Part shown: positions 14,451 through 28,128 of the stretch, piece after piece
Layout: each line of letters begins with the position of its first letter
Numbering within the stretch: position 1 is the first letter of the stretch
Origin: Bigelowiella natans CCMP2755
Taxonomy: Eukaryota; Cercozoa; Chlorarachniophyceae
DNA length: 64,000 bases
Assembly (NCBI GenBank): GCA_000320545.1
Contig: ADNK01002208.1
Coordinates: forward strand, 124,001-188,000
Direction of reading: 5' to 3'
Position numbers and translations under genes: made by a program
The notes under the pieces: generated by a model
The model's database searches: none
Told to the model about the DNA's origin: nothing
The model's input: only the letters and a program-made list of their open reading frames with translations

Positions 14451-16500
14451 AGAGAAAGCCTCAGAGATACGAAAGACTTACGCGGCTGTAGTAGCACATC
14501 GCAGGGTAGATATATTGTAGTAGGTGCTTCTACATTGAGATATGATGCGACTAGAGTTTCTAGATACTTTTTTTGTTCGCATTTTTTTAAAAATCGTAGA
14601 GTGCATGAGAGCTTTTTTTGTTGTTAAAAGATTGCGGGAACACTGCAGCGACAAAACATTCCGAGGAGAAGACTGATAACTGTAGCGGCAGCAGTGGCAA
14701 TAACAACACCGACAGTTATCCTACCCACACAAAAACGAACCACTGTAAAAGTGAGAAAGTTCAAAGTGGTTGCGCTGGGAGTGGTTGTGCTGGGACTTCA
14801 GATACTCAGAATAAGAAGAGAAATGGGGGACAACGAGGAACCGAGAAAATGCCTAAGAAACGCAAAATTTCAGCAATGTAATACTTACCACTGTACAATT
14901 ATGGTTTGTCATCTTCATTGTGGCTGTATCTGATAGAATTGTTCTGATTCAGTCGATCAGAAATAACAGGGAACATTCGTTCGATTCTAGAACAAATCAC
15001 TTCGTTCCACATTCGTTGTTGTAGCGACGAGTTGCCAGCAACGCATAGAACCGTTTATCGCTCCAATACCGCACACTCTCAGCAGCCGACACATAACAGG
15101 AATAGAATACAGCGCATTCACCGGAATGAGACCTTCAAACTTAAAGAAAAAACAGTAGCGTCATCGTCACACAGTAGACACCATCACTCTGACGTAGCTG
15201 GGACTGATAACCCAGCTGGACGTGCACAACATTCTCACGGTGATAGTAAAGCAGGAGGCTCCATTAATCTACCGGTACCCAAAAACAAATTGAAGGCAAT
15301 TATTTGGTGCTGCGCTTAGAAAATGTCCATTCATAATTCATAGGATGGTTCGCCGCTGCCGCAGATACGGACGCCGCTGCCGCAGATACGGACGCCGCAG
15401 TTGCGGACGAACTTCGACTGCCTGACCACACCTAACTGCAACGCCGCTCACTTGCCAGATCTCTCCCTTTCGGAAACACAAATGGATGATTGGTCAGGAT
15501 CAAGAATTCTGATTTTTCAAAATTCAGCACTTTTTTCTAACTTGAAGTAACATTTTCAGGTTGAGCACATTAGATATACCTGATGGAATTCACAGTGGCG
15601 ACTTAACGACAAGTTCATTTGAATTCGGAAATGATATTTTCGCGCAGCTCCAATTGCCGAGCTCCTCATATATTATAAATGAAGAAGGAGCTCCATATTC
15701 TAAAAGAAAAGAATCTTACGCACCGTTGGTTGTTCCTCAAGAAGGTTATCTTCCATTAAACTTATGTGCATTTTTTGCCCCTGATGGATATGTTTTATAG
15801 GTTCTTGTCACCAATGTAAAGTGAAAGTTAGTATGTCAAATTTGCTCAGATGCACGGCAACAAGGTTCAATTTATTCAGTCAAATTCAAACTTGGAATTT
15901 AATTTTGGATTGTTCATCGAACAGTGCTGTATCGGGGCAAAAGTGTAAAAAGAAATTCTGCCATTCATGTCTAAAAAGGTGAAGTTTTTTTATTATTTGC
16001 ATCACCAGCGGTAAATTCTGAATTTGTAACAGGAAATATTCAATCGAACTCGATAAAGTGGATACAGGGAAATGGGAATGCCCAGCGTAACAGATTTACA
16101 GCATATTCCCCCTTATGAGTAAATAGAATGAATTATCATGTAATGGGTAGGTGTTGCGGATTCTGTAGTTGTGCAGTGTGCACTAGAAAGAACAAGGGAG
16201 TCAAATCCTCTACGCTGAGTGCAAAGGCATCTTGTCACCAATGCAAGTTGAAAAAACCACAGCAGGAATTAAGGTAAGAAACAGATAGTTGTTGTAGATT
16301 AAGCTCTCATTTTCTCTTTTCTACTCAGACATTGTGAAATGGTTATCGGCAACAGACATTGTCGCAAAAAATTTTGTGAGCAATGTTTGACTAGATATGT
16401 ACTATCACTACCTAACGACTCCCATTTTAAGTGCCCAGCTTGTCTCGGTATATGCACGTGTGCAAGTTGTGTGAGGCGGAGAGAAAAAATGAATCAATAG
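12554..16500 (+). CDS. RING-finger protein with two CDCA7-type (zf-4CXXC_R1) zinc fingers
   Basis: Start ATG at 12554; exon 1 (12554-12718) ends AAG|GTATGT and joins in phase to 13048-13197 (AVQRSIQEAM...ESKMKR), then to VHELISKLASE (13258 on). An exon from about 13896 gives LCPLCESVLKHPVVLRCQHR, then FCLCCLES and RCPVCSKIM: a C3HC4-like RING. A polar, Ser/His-rich linker follows, with a 21-bp in-frame duplication (PLPQIRT, about 15355-15400). The C-terminus has two modules with CHQC..., KCKKKFCHSCLKR or HCRKKFCEQCLTR, then CPACCGFCSCAVC or CPACLGICTCASC, ending REKMNQ and TAG at 16500. This Cys pattern is that of the CDCA7/R1 finger, which in known proteins binds DNA and recruits the HELLS remodeller. 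The RING implies ubiquitin-ligase activity. A role in chromatin or DNA-methylation upkeep is inference. Confidence 0.82.
14384..14447. repeat. Compound (CA)n(GA)n microsatellite
   Basis: CA copies followed by about 15 GA copies, directly after the exon holding the last RING cysteine pair. An intron donor must lie before it. Confidence 0.9.
15355..15408 (+). repeat. In-frame 21-bp tandem duplication in an exon
   Basis: Two and a half copies of a 21-bp unit (CGCTGCCGCAGATACGGACG region) encode PLPQIRT twice and then PQLRT. The exon (about 15343-15515) lies in the linker between the RING and the first CDCA7-type finger of the same gene. Confidence 0.85.
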
Positions 16501-18124
16501 CACATACGTCGGCACAATGCATCATTTTACATTATTAGAAAATGATGACATTTGAAAAAATAACAGTAATCACAATTAAATTGAAATTACATGAGCAAAT
16601 AAATGGAATGACAAAATATCGACACATTCTAGCAGACGTTGATAAATTTGCGACACATCTAGACATCGTTTAAAAACTTGATCGTCAAAACATCCAATTT
16701 TGCAACATGCAGCGCCCTGTGTGTCGCATCGGCAGTGCTAGAGTGCCTAGCCTAACAACAACGGCTTGCGAGATGAACAACAAAGCTATGCGCTGTGTGC
16801 AACGTGACGAGTGCATCTGTGCATCACTAGATCACATCATCATGCACTGCATTCATTGTCATCATCTGTGGATCGGCATCATTGGTTGCTCAGCACATCC
16901 CAATGCCATGTCTGAAGAAGGCGTATCTGTGACTTCGAAGGCTAGCTTGTTCTGCTGCGTTGCATGTGTTGTCTTCATTTCTTTGACTGATCGATCACCT
17001 TTCTAGCTAGCTAGCTTTGCTAGCTTTGGTCAGGTCAGTCAAGACATGCACATGCTAGCATGTCTAGATCTCTGAGACAGGCTAGCAGGTCTAGAGGTGC
17101 AATGAAGTGATTGAATCTTTTCAATGGTCATCCCAATGCAGCCATTCATTTGCTAGTTTGGCCATGCAAAGCAGCGGCTGCAACGCCAATGTTGCGTCCA
17201 TTTGTTTCAGCAATGATGTGCTTCATGCATTCAACAAAAGCAACCATGCTGCAGCATGCCTAGCCAATTGTGCCTAGCTAGCCAGGTCTGCGAATCCACA
17301 GATCTGGACTTCATGCACCTCCACTGCTCTGGCTGGTCGGGCGTCGGATCTCCTTCCGAGCACATTTTTTGGACCATGTTCTCAATCTAATCCGTTACGA
17401 AAAATCTTTCCATTGTCAGGAAACAATGAAACAATGAAACAATGATGATGAAGAACTACATTTCCAAAGTGTTGCAAGACACTAGGGTGCGATCCACATC
17501 CCATAAATCGACGAAATGTGGTACAATAAAATTTCGCAACCGAAAATATTTTTTTCTTAAAAAGTCGCGTACCAGAAATCGTGTCCATGGGTTTCAAGGT
17601 CAACTTCGATTTGTGGGACCAGCGAGGAGACAAAACATGGTACGTTTTTTTAGGTAATAACGATGCATGTAGGGCATTAGCAGTAGAAATTGTTGGTTGT
17701 GTTGTGCGCGACGGGAAGTTGCAAGGCTAATTTGAATTTACCTGACCTCGACAAAATGAGGGATGTGGTTCGTCATCAAATTATTTTTCCTAAAAAGTAC
17801 GAGAATTTTTAATGTTGACGTTTTATGGGATGACGTGATTTCGCCGATTTATGGGATGTGGATCGCACCCCTCAGGTCAAGTCCTTGACCACATTCTACT
17901 TTTAAACCAGACTAGCCGTTTAGGAAATTTGTTCCAAAAAAAACTTTTTAAAAAGTTTGTGGAGGATGTACGAGTACACATATTTTTGTCGAAGCTCCCG
18001 TGTATTTTGTGGAGTTTTCACCTAACATCATGGCGTATTTAGCATCCAGCTGCTGTTGTGTTGATATGGAGCGCTGCATCTCGAAAGGCAAGAAACTGTT
18101 CTCCACAGCCCTATCTACGCAAGC
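16501..18124. other. Intergenic interval with a MITE-like element
   Basis: Nothing coding was recognised. The part from 16690 to 17345 is dense in CATG, CTAG and TGCA words, like the other gene-free stretches. An inverted-repeat element occupies 17485-17870. Sequence after it is AT-rich up to the SAM-domain gene. Confidence 0.6.
17485..17870. mobile_element. MITE-like element with 33-bp terminal inverted repeats
   Basis: The left arm 17485-17517 begins GGGTGCGATCCACATCCCAT. The reverse complement of 17838-17870 matches it over 33 bases with one mismatch. The 320 bases between hold no transposase-like frame. They contain further imperfect inverted similarity (TACGTTTTTTTAGG near 17640 against CCTAAAAAGTACG near 17790). 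No clear target-site duplication was found; the flanks read ACACTA and CTCAGG. A decayed non-autonomous DNA transposon is the simplest reading. Confidence 0.6.
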
Positions 18125-19634
18125 ATGCCAGGTGTCACGCAAGTTAAGCCAGCTACCGTTCGGCACGACCAGAAGGAGATGGAAAAGTTCCTAGAGATGG
18201 AGAAATGGTAACTCTGTGCATGAATGTGCTTCTATGTGATGTAACAAGTTTCACGTTTGAAGGTATATATCTTGTCTCCACTCCTTCCTCACACCTTTGC
18301 CCTAATTGTGTCATGTCTCATGTACATTGTAAGACTTGATGATGTGTTTTGTGTGATATGTAGGGATGTTAAGCAAACCGGAGAATACATCAGTAGTCTT
18401 GGCTTCAAAGATATTTCTGAGATCTTCATGGCTCACAAGATTGATGGCTCTCTTCTACCAACCATCGGTAAGGCAGAGATGAAAGAGATGGGAGTAAAGG
18501 TTTTGGGGGATAGGCTTAAGTTTCTCAAGGTAATGGTGATGACAACGTGACTATTCTGTGACGACGGCTATCATGCGCTTGTATCTATCATCTCACTTGA
18601 TTTGCTCTCTTTGTCTTGATAGAACGATGCCTATGATGATATTGATGATGATGATACTGATGATGAACCAATTTTTCTTTCGCCCCATAGATCAACAACA
18701 AAAATAGAGTAATGGCCAGAAGAGTGTGGCGTGACACAGTCATTTGGGAAGGCCAAGAATTCCGGGAGGGACCTTGTGGTGACATGCTGCCTTTCGGGTT
18801 CGTCTCTACCTTTTGATACCCGTATTACTTTAAACATTGGTGAATATAGATAATGATTATAATGATGAAAAACAAAGACTGACACTCACCTACTAATGCA
18901 AAACCGTCATTGTTTAACGAATTATTTTTATCAGTTTCCCATATTGCTGCTGGACAGGTGTACCAGATAAATATAAAGTGACCAACGCAAAGTTTACGGT
19001 ATGTTCAACCCAAATCGAATGCTTTTTCTAACCTGAACGAAACAATAACCTCAGTTTTTATCGTGTTAGACACACAAAAATGCTATGAGTCGTGTTTCAT
19101 CTTATTAGGCTTTGATGAAAACCTACCACGAAGCTAGTACTTTTCCATGCTTGACCGATAAAACCATCCACGCAAACAATTTTGACTTAACCACGATCAA
19201 CGATGTTGATTATACGGAGGAAGTGGTGAGTTCTTTATCTTGAATTCGTCTGTTCAAGTTTATTTTTTCTCTAGAGTGAGGACTAACTCTAAATCTATTT
19301 CCTTGTGCGCGATCCTTCTCACCAAGGATCTAACTTCATATTTCAAACTTGTGTTCTACTTAGCTCGGAGCATGCTCTTGCTGTGATGTTGCTGCCTCTA
19401 AAGTGATGATCTCAACTAAAAGGGGAGAAATGTAAGTATTCACAATCTTATTTTTCTATTTTTCATGGGCTGAAGGCATCATTTGTGATGCGGCTTGGAG
19501 TGTTATATCTGCTGTGTTTGATCAGGACAACAATGGTCCTCAAAGAAGGAATGGCAAAAGAAGTTTCTGAGATTATTCGTAATGCTGTTGAAGAGAATAC
19601 GTTGCGAGAGGCTTCAAACAGGGTGATGGAGTGA
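18125..19634 (+). CDS. SAM-domain protein with a C-terminal Cys-rich domain
   Basis: Exon 1 (18125-18207) starts MPGVTQVKPATVRHDQKEM and splits a Trp codon with exon 2 (18364-18529). Exon 2 encodes a full SAM domain (TGEYISSLGFKDISEIF, KIDGSLLPTIG, MGVKVLGDRLKFLK). Further exons 18691-18797, 18935-18998, from 19109 and from 19368 join in phase: MARRVWRDTVIWEGQEFREG, then GFPYCCWTGVPDKYKVTNAK, TFPCLTDKTIHANNFDL and GACSCCDVAASKVMIST. The last exon ends SEIIRNAVEENTLREASNRV-ME, TGA at 19632-19634. SAM domains mediate protein-protein or RNA contacts. The second part has a PDxYxLT-type motif and paired cysteines, reminiscent of PH-like domains in other protists, but I cannot name it. No membrane segment is evident. 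Confidence 0.8.
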
Positions 19635-20671
19635 AGCAACCCCCAAATGATGTTGCGGGTGGCCACTTGCAGCGTGGTGTGCGTTCATGTGCAACCGGCA
19701 CCACGTGTGTCATGCATTCACTTCCGTTCATCATGTGAACATTGCAATGTCCAGTGATCCTACACGTCTTGATGTGTACTCACGTCTGTGGTTTACACGA
19801 AATTATACATGGCTCATTGCATCATGTGTGCGTGGGTGGGGTATGCATCTAGTAATCAACGTCGATCGACAACCCGAGTCACAATTCGCATGCACGCATG
19901 ACGAGCAGGATTGGATGCGATAGCTAGGATTTCACATGCTGGCATGCTTTCAGAAATGAGTTCATTGCAGCGCAATCTTGGAGATCATGCTGCATGGGTG
20001 AATATAGCTGGCTAGCTGGAGCTTGCTAGCTTGCATGCATGGGGGCATGAAAATTCAGAGGCTAGGCCAACATTCGCTTGCACTCTTCGATCGACCATGT
20101 GCATCGCATCGCCGTTGAGGAGCGACTGCAGCTGCGCATGGCTGCTAGACTGCTCTAGCTAGCTAGTGCTGGCTAGACAATCATTGTGACAGCTAGCTGG
20201 CGGTCTAGCGGTGGCACACGTGTTGCATGTTGCATGCCGGCTAAATGGGGGCAACAACGCAACGGAGCTGCGCTGACACTGCTGCGAACACATGGCCGAT
20301 CTCCAACGTAGTGGCCCATGCCAGCGCGCATGGTCATTCAGGTTCATGATGCACGACCTCGATCAGCGAGCGCGAGGTGCGTTTCCAACGTGCAAATGAT
20401 TGTGCAAGTGTAATGGCTAGCTGGTGCGGCGTGGGCGGGAAGGACAATCGTTTTCATCCGCAGCAGCACCATGCGTGCTCTTGCAGCAAGCTGTGCATGA
20501 GCCTGGCTAGCTGGAATTGAGTGCAGCACCACAAACCAGTGAAGTGCAACTGCATCACAATGATGCCAGCTAGCCAGAATGGTGGATGAACCAAGTGATC
20601 GATCTCGATTGCCAAGAGGTGGCACGCCAGCACGGTGCAGCTCATCATTGCTACTAGCTAGATCATGCATT

Positions 20672-20710
<39 letters not shown>

Positions 20711-21116
20711 CAATGAACAAACGAAGTGGTGGAGTCATCAGGATCGATCACGGAACACGTTGTTGGCTGTGAATGAATGGATCAATGAATGAAGCATTCC
20801 AGTGCTTGATTCGAAAGGACCATCACACGTGCATTGGCGCTGTAGCCGCTGCATTGCACAGCTACACGAGGATGACCATTGAACAAATTCAATTCAATTC
20901 TTCACATCAGTCTCGCTACGACCACGTTCGTGTGAGAGGATAATAATTTGGGTTTTGAGGGAGATTTATTTATCTGCGACAAGTGTTATGGTATTTTTGG
21001 AGCACTAAATGGCCAGCATTTATGCCATTGTTTACCGCTCCTCCTGCTGCTGCTGTTTAACCCCTCCCCCCAAACCACCTTGGTTGTAGTTCTGGGCTCT
21101 GCATTGCCGATTCGCC
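19635..21116. other. Intergenic, CTAG/CATG-rich
   Basis: A 1.3-kb stretch dense in GCTAGC, TAGCTAGC, CATGC and TGCA words, with a (GT)n tract at 20673-20707. No convincing frame. The WDR6-like gene may begin slightly upstream of 21117, since an in-frame reading after a TAG acceptor at about 21085 is open. Confidence 0.6.
20673..20707. repeat. (GT)n microsatellite
   Basis: About 17 GT copies in intergenic sequence upstream of the WDR6-like gene. Confidence 0.95.
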
Positions 21117-22164
21117 ATGCTCTGCGGAAGCGTTTCGGCTTTGTGTTTTCACACTGCTCCCCAACCTCTGACCACACAGAGTGGGAGACAAAGAGGCGTG
21201 AATGGAGGAACAGAAAGCACGCATCTTCTGTGCGGCATGGGTGGGTTAGTCCTAGCATTTGATGTGAGGACAGGCGTTCGTTTAGGCGCAAGAAGGGTTT
21301 TCAAGTCCGAGACAGTTCATGGGATAAAATTTCTCTACTCGGATAAAAGTAGCATAGGCAAGGCTCACAGGGCAGCCACAGTCATGGTTGTATCAGGGCT
21401 CAAAAGCATCTCGTTCTTCCGATTTGAAGATGTAAGATTTCTTACTTACATGGCGCTTTCTCGCTGACATTAAATTGGGTTTACACGTGGTATATTTTAA
21501 AGGTACCATCATGGATCAAAAACGAGGAGGCCGGTCCCACCGACACAAAGCTAGGGGGGGGAGTTGGATCCTTCCTCAGGATGCAATCCCAGGTGCAAGC
21601 AGTCGCTTTGGTGCCTAATAATTCGTTCAACAAAGCAAGTGCAGGAAATTCATGGCAGAAGACACTTATTGTGGGCTTAGCGCACAATGAAGTTGCAATT
21701 TTGAGGTAGATAAGCGCTCCCGGTGTGCCCCACAACACGATGATCATATGGCTGTTTTGTGCAGAGGGGATGGTCTTAATGCTGCACTGGAGAGCCCCAC
21801 CGTTGAATCGAAGATACAGTGTCAGGATCGGAGCCTGACTTATAGCATGTCCATCCAACCAATTCAACCTGATCAGCATCATAATCCGAGGTAACTACAA
21901 ATTTTGTTGTAATCGATTCCATCGAAACACAATATAATCCTGAGGGTTTGCTACTACGTCATGAAAATGACTTTGATGCTTTACATTGTTTATTAGAGTT
22001 GTCGTGGCGTCTGGTACCGTATTTCGTGAGATTTTACTGTGGACCCCCCTTGAGTCCTCTAAAGGCCAGGTTTTTCCAACGTATATCTATCCAAACGAGG
22101 AGTCTCCTCACAACCACAGCTACAATGCTTCACCGCTAATGATGCTACTATCTACTACTATTAT

Positions 22165-22199
<35 letters not shown>

Positions 22200-23505
22200 T
22201 TACTACTGCTGCTGCTGCTGCTGCTACTTCGCTAGGTCTTATTACGGATACGTGGGCATCAAGGAAGTATCTTCGATCTTGCCTGGCTCCCGTTTCCAAC
22301 CACGATACAGCAACAAAAACAACAATTTGAAGACAAGAAGGAGAGAAAAGCGTTGGGAACTTTCTCGCCAGTTCCTGTGCGTATTATTCAGTTTCAGATG
22401 ATAGAACCGTTCGATGCTGGTTAGTCAAGATAGGCCTCAACGAGACAGACGACCAGCAAACCGAGAAAGATTCGGATGGGGGAAGAAGGATGAAGACCAC
22501 GCCGAAACCGAGTGATTGGTCGTATGTTGAAGAATCTAAGTCATATGGCCATGGAGCACGGATTTGGAAGTAAGTTGCCTCTGTTACTACCATGTTTATG
22601 CTGCTCACATAATCCAGGTAAAATGATTCTAAGCTGTTGATAATGTCTACGTCTACTCCCTTCCTCCTCCTCCTCCTCCTCCTCCTCCTCCTCCTTCTCC
22701 TCAGATGTGTTGCCACAGTGACAGCACAAAGCAGCTCAAGTAGTAGTAGTAGCATAAGGGAGGGGACGGTAGAACAGGATACTGCTGCTGCTGCTGCTGC
22801 TGTCTTAACAGCCGGAGAAGATGCTAAAATGAAAGTATGGAGCATTGCTCCATCATCACCTCGTCCTTCTTCGTCTTCTTCTTCTTCTTCTCCCAACAAT
22901 ATCGATGACGACGATGATGATGACAGTGGTGGTGGTTGTGCAGCCGCCCCAGTAGAAACATTTTGTATGCAAGCAGAGAGCGTGTGGTCTCTTGCGGTAT
23001 CCCCAATGCCCTCAGGAACAAACCATGCTGGGAGGAGTGGTTGTAGTAGCAGTAACAGCAGCGCTTCCAATGGGTATTGATGTGAATGTGTATACTACGA
23101 ACACGCCTTCATTAATATACCCCCCCCACGATGAGCACCAATATAAAAGAAATAATACGATTTCGATGTTGAAAAAAATGTGATGAATGAATGCTCCTGA
23201 ATTAATTTTTGATTGTTCATTTCTTTATTCTTTCCTATGGGGCATTCTCCCATTTATCACATTTTGCTCTCTGCCCCCTCCTCCTCCTCCTCCTCCTCCT
23301 CCTTCTCCTCCCCCCCCTTCTCCTCTGTTCTATCTGTCGTATCTGTCGCCTAACTATCGGGCTATTATCTATTATTAGAATCTTCGTCGCAACAGGATCT
23401 GGAGATGGAGCGATACGCCTTTGGGTTATGAAATGGGCAACTACTAGGAGGAGGGTGAAGCAACAGCAGCACCACCACCAGCGTGGACATCACCATCCTG
23501 CTGCT

Positions 23506-23538
<33 letters not shown>

Positions 23539-23929
23539 TATGGAAATGCCAGAAACAATGCAAACTGCTACTTTGAGAAGGAAGATTATTCACCGACTAC
23601 AAGGCTAGTTCGTTGGCATGGAGAGCAGTCTACGATTGCTGTCTTACCGCCCCCTCCCCCCCCTCTTCTTTCTGATAATCAAACTGAGAAAGTCAATGAA
23701 ATAAAAAACGGCAAGAAAGCGAAGGTGGAGAACACCTGCAGCCAAGGTAAAGGAAGTTTGACGCATAAAACAAGCATAAATGTAATAGATATCACACATA
23801 AACATTACCAAATATTTACATAATGGTGTATTGGTCACACGGAAAGCAGATGGCGCGTCGTTGATGGTTCTGGACGAAGAACTTGATGAGGTACACGAAT
23901 AAATCAAAAACATGAACAACAACAACAGC

Positions 23930-23961
<32 letters not shown>

Positions 23962-24507
23962 CCAAAACATCAATAAAAATGGTGACAACGACAACGACTG
24001 TGAAAAACGCCCACAAATGGCAACAGAAAGCGTACATCAGCCGAATATTATACAGTCATCATCATCATCATCATCATCATCATCACCATCCACTACAATC
24101 ATCTAAACAAATACCTACTACCAAATATCCACAACAAAGGAAACAAAGAAGAAGAAACCAACGAATAAGAAAAAGAAGAAGAAGAAGAAGAGGCGTGGAG
24201 ACATTACGCGAAACCCCACAGCTTTGGAGCTACTCCCTGAAGAGAAAATAAGGGCAATACGGCTGCTCAGCCTGACAACAGGAATTGTTATTACAAGTAC
24301 TGGTCGCGTACTTTCCATGCTTCTCGGTTCTTCTTCATCTTCAAATATTTCTTCTGCTTCTCCTTCCATATCACGATCATCATCGTCCTCATCTTCGTCT
24401 GAAGGTAGCACTTGTTAAATTATAGAGCAGCAGAGGGTGTGGGCAGGAGGAGAACGGAAGCAGTAGTAATATGTACATCCTTTACTTTTGTTGTTGTTGT
24501 TGTTCTT

Positions 24508-24539
<32 letters not shown>

Positions 24540-25294
24540 AGCGACACAGAAAGAGGCAATAAGTTGGCATGATTATACCAGCTCAGTACAAGCATCAACC
24601 CCTGCAGTAGTAGTCAACACGCATAATCCTATCTCCTCCTCCTCCTCATCATCATCATCGTCATCTGGCTCATGGACTGCTATTGCGGCCTCTTCCTCTC
24701 TACTTGTACTGGCGACAAGTAACGGTTTCATTTTCACCTGCCCGCTTTACTATCATGATCATAATGTGCAGAAGCTGCTGCAACAACATGGTGAGGAAGA
24801 AAGCCACAATGGTGTTGATGATGATGATGATGATGATCGTAGAAGAACGACGACATCAACACAACAAGAGAAGCAGCAGCAGCAGCAGCAGCAACAACAA
24901 CAAATACCTTCAGAAGCAGCAAGGAGCACAATTGGTTGTGCAGTTGGGAGGAAATGGAGAGCGCATGTAACTGGTGTGCCTGCGCTTTGGATGTATCAGC
25001 TGAGACGACGAGATCAAGGAGGAGGAGGAGGAGGAGGAGGAGGAGGAGGAGATACTAACAAAGAAGGAAACGACCTCAGAGCTACTGCCCCCCCCTCCTC
25101 CTCTAGCTCGACATTACCATCATCGTCAACTACAACACCACCTCCAAGGTTTTTCTTCACGTCTTGCAATGAGTATGATGACGCCAGCACCGCAAGGGGA
25201 GAAGGAGAAAGGAAGAGGAGGCAGAGGAGAATAGTAAGGTAGTTATCATCAGGTTTAGGAGAGTTGGTAGGCAGCGTTAGGTGGGAGAATAAGT

Positions 25295-25332
<38 letters not shown>

Positions 25333-25424
25333 GATAGAGGGGGGGGGGGGATTAATCGGACGAATTGTTTAGGTCATGATCAATATTTATTATAGTTGTT
25401 CTTCGGGAAGTCTATCTTCCTCCT

Positions 25425-25466
<42 letters not shown>

Positions 25467-25676
25467 TTCTTCCCCGCCCCCATCATGTACACATCTGCCG
25501 AAACGTAATAATCAGGCACGACATCTTCAGTAGTGATCCACGTGGAAGAGTCAATAGCTGGGTTGTTCTGCATACCTCTTGATTTGTCGCCTTTGATGTT
25601 ATTTCCTTGCATATTTCCGGACTTTCATGGGGAACACCGTCCTTCCTTTTCTGAGAGGAAGAACTGTAGATTACCC

Positions 25677-25709
<33 letters not shown>

Positions 25710-26930
25710 AATTACCCGCAAAGAGTATACCCAAATATATTGGAAATACTCATTCATATTTTTTCGTTGAAGAGTCACTTTCTATCTCCCTCTCTCTTCC
25801 TATTCTTCTTCTTCTTCTTCTTCTTTGTCTAGTTGCTGTTGGGAGCTCATTACAGCGTATATCTATTGCATGAGCGGAGAGACGATCTCTAGCTGTGTTA
25901 TAAATTTCCTAATAAAGAGATGGTGTGTACACTGTTTTGTTGATGATGATGCAGCACATTTATAATTGGTACTAGAAATTGATTGTTCGTCTCTCTTTTG
26001 CGTGTGGCGTGTATTATTGCGATGATTGTGAATTCGGCAGCATTTGGATTCGAAGTCTCTCTCTGTAAAGAAAGGCGCCATTTTTGATTTGGCAGCTGGT
26101 CATCGTAAAGCTCGAGCATCATCCTTAGCAATTCTAGCTTGTGATGATGTTGCTGGTCCTTCCGACGGCTCCACCTCCTCCTCATATTTTATGGTCGTTA
26201 TTGGAGATACAAAGGGTGGCATTTCTGTGTTCTATACCCCGTATTATCATCATGATGATGATGATGATGATGATGGTGATGGTGATGACGATGATTTCGA
26301 ACAAGAGCAGAGGGAAGAGGAGGTGCATCCAAAGAATCCAACGACGACGACGACGACGGCAGCAGCAGCGACGAGAAAGCAGCAGTTGGGAGAGAAGAAG
26401 AAGGGCAGGATGATGGAGGTGTGCAATAATCACAAATCATTATACTTAGCAACTCTATGAAACAGTGATGAAAAAGATCATGATGTTTCACTTTTCACCG
26501 AACTTAACCCAACCCTCTCCTATAAGGACGATGAGGAGAAGGAAGAGCATCTAGCACCTATCTTGCGTATTCCAAAGGCTCACCAGACACAACCCGTCAC
26601 TTGCATACGTTCGGTGGCTACCAATGTCAGAATAAGCAGCGGAAGAAGAAGAAGAAGAAGAAGAAGAAGAAGAAGAAGAAGAAGAAGAAGAAGAATAGCA
26701 GATGATGATGATGATGGAAGATTCTTCTCAACCGGGAAGAATTCATTCATCCTAGAATGGAGGCTGGTGGCAAAAGGGAGGGGAATAAAAGGAGGAGGAG
26801 GTGGAGAAAACCAGAAACAACCCCGAGTTGAAGTGCAAAAACTGCGTATATACAAGACACCGATGATCATCGAATATGTAATCATCATCTTCATTATCAC
26901 ATCACCATCGCCATCATCTTCATTATCAGT

Positions 26931-26962
<32 letters not shown>

Positions 26963-26974
26963 TGTGTGTGTGTG

Positions 26975-27016
<42 letters not shown>

Positions 27017-27931
27017 CCGATGAGAGACTGCTGTTCCTAAGATTATTTCTCCTTTTACTTGAGCAGTTTTATGCCGGTCGTGCTACTTACGAAGAACAAC
27101 TTGCTATTTGAACATAATGAGTGTTGTATACTCTGTCCTGACATGATTACTTTCTATTCCATCCTCCTCCTCCTCCTTCTACTACTACTACTACCACATA
27201 TCAACCTACCTTCAGTGCCTGTGGCCAGCTATCAAGACATCATCGTTTCAGTCGCCGTCATCATCGTCATCTTCTTGCTGTAGGCGTTTGATCGCTGTTG
27301 GTTTCCATCACATGCAGCTAGTAGTCTGGGACATAGCAGGCGGTTGCGCCCTGGCACGCTACTCCTGCGGAGGTGGTAGGAGAGCATGGAGTGTGGCTTT
27401 TTCTTCGAGGAAGTTTTCAGGTCTTCCAACTCATGGGGTCACGGTTGTGTACACGCCTCTTCGACGAAAGCGCATGTTGCTGCGGGGGGAGGGCGAGAAG
27501 AAGAAGAGAAAAAGTTCTAGCATCGATGAGGAATTTGTTGATGCTACTGCCACCACCTCCACCACCACCACCAGCAGCAGCAATAACAACAACAACAACA
27601 ACAACAACAATAGTGCAATGGTGCATGTGTCGTCCACGGCACTCACCCCAGATACGCTGCCGCTGGCTGGATGGGCATGTGAGGAAACCGTTCTATCGGT
27701 CCCTTCGCACAACAAGCTCATTTGTGGGATGAAAGCTGTTCGAGTACAACGACACAGAAGAAGAGGATTGGACGATAATAACAACGATGAGCAGGCACTA
27801 TCAGAGGAAGAGGAGGAGGAGGAGGAGGAATATAGGATAGTCACGGTCTCTGATGACCGCACTGTTCGGATTGGGCGGTTACTCATGAGAAGAAGAGGAG
27901 GAAGCAAACGGAGGAGGAAGAAGAGTGGTAA

Positions 27932-27963
<32 letters not shown>

Positions 27964-28092
27964 GCAGTAACGGTCTCATGTTTGAAGTGTTCCAGTATTT
28001 GGGTTGTGAGTTGAGGAAGATCAGAAAAGCACACAATAATAACACTACGTGTTACCAACTATGCAGTGTGGGCTGCTACTTCGATCATTAGT

Positions 28093-28128
<36 letters not shown>

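Noticed and set aside
22384-23070. 228-codon minus-strand frame with Leu, Ser and Arg runs
   Set aside because: It is the reverse reading of microsatellite-rich WDR6 exons; the plus-strand WD motifs are clearly the real coding strand.
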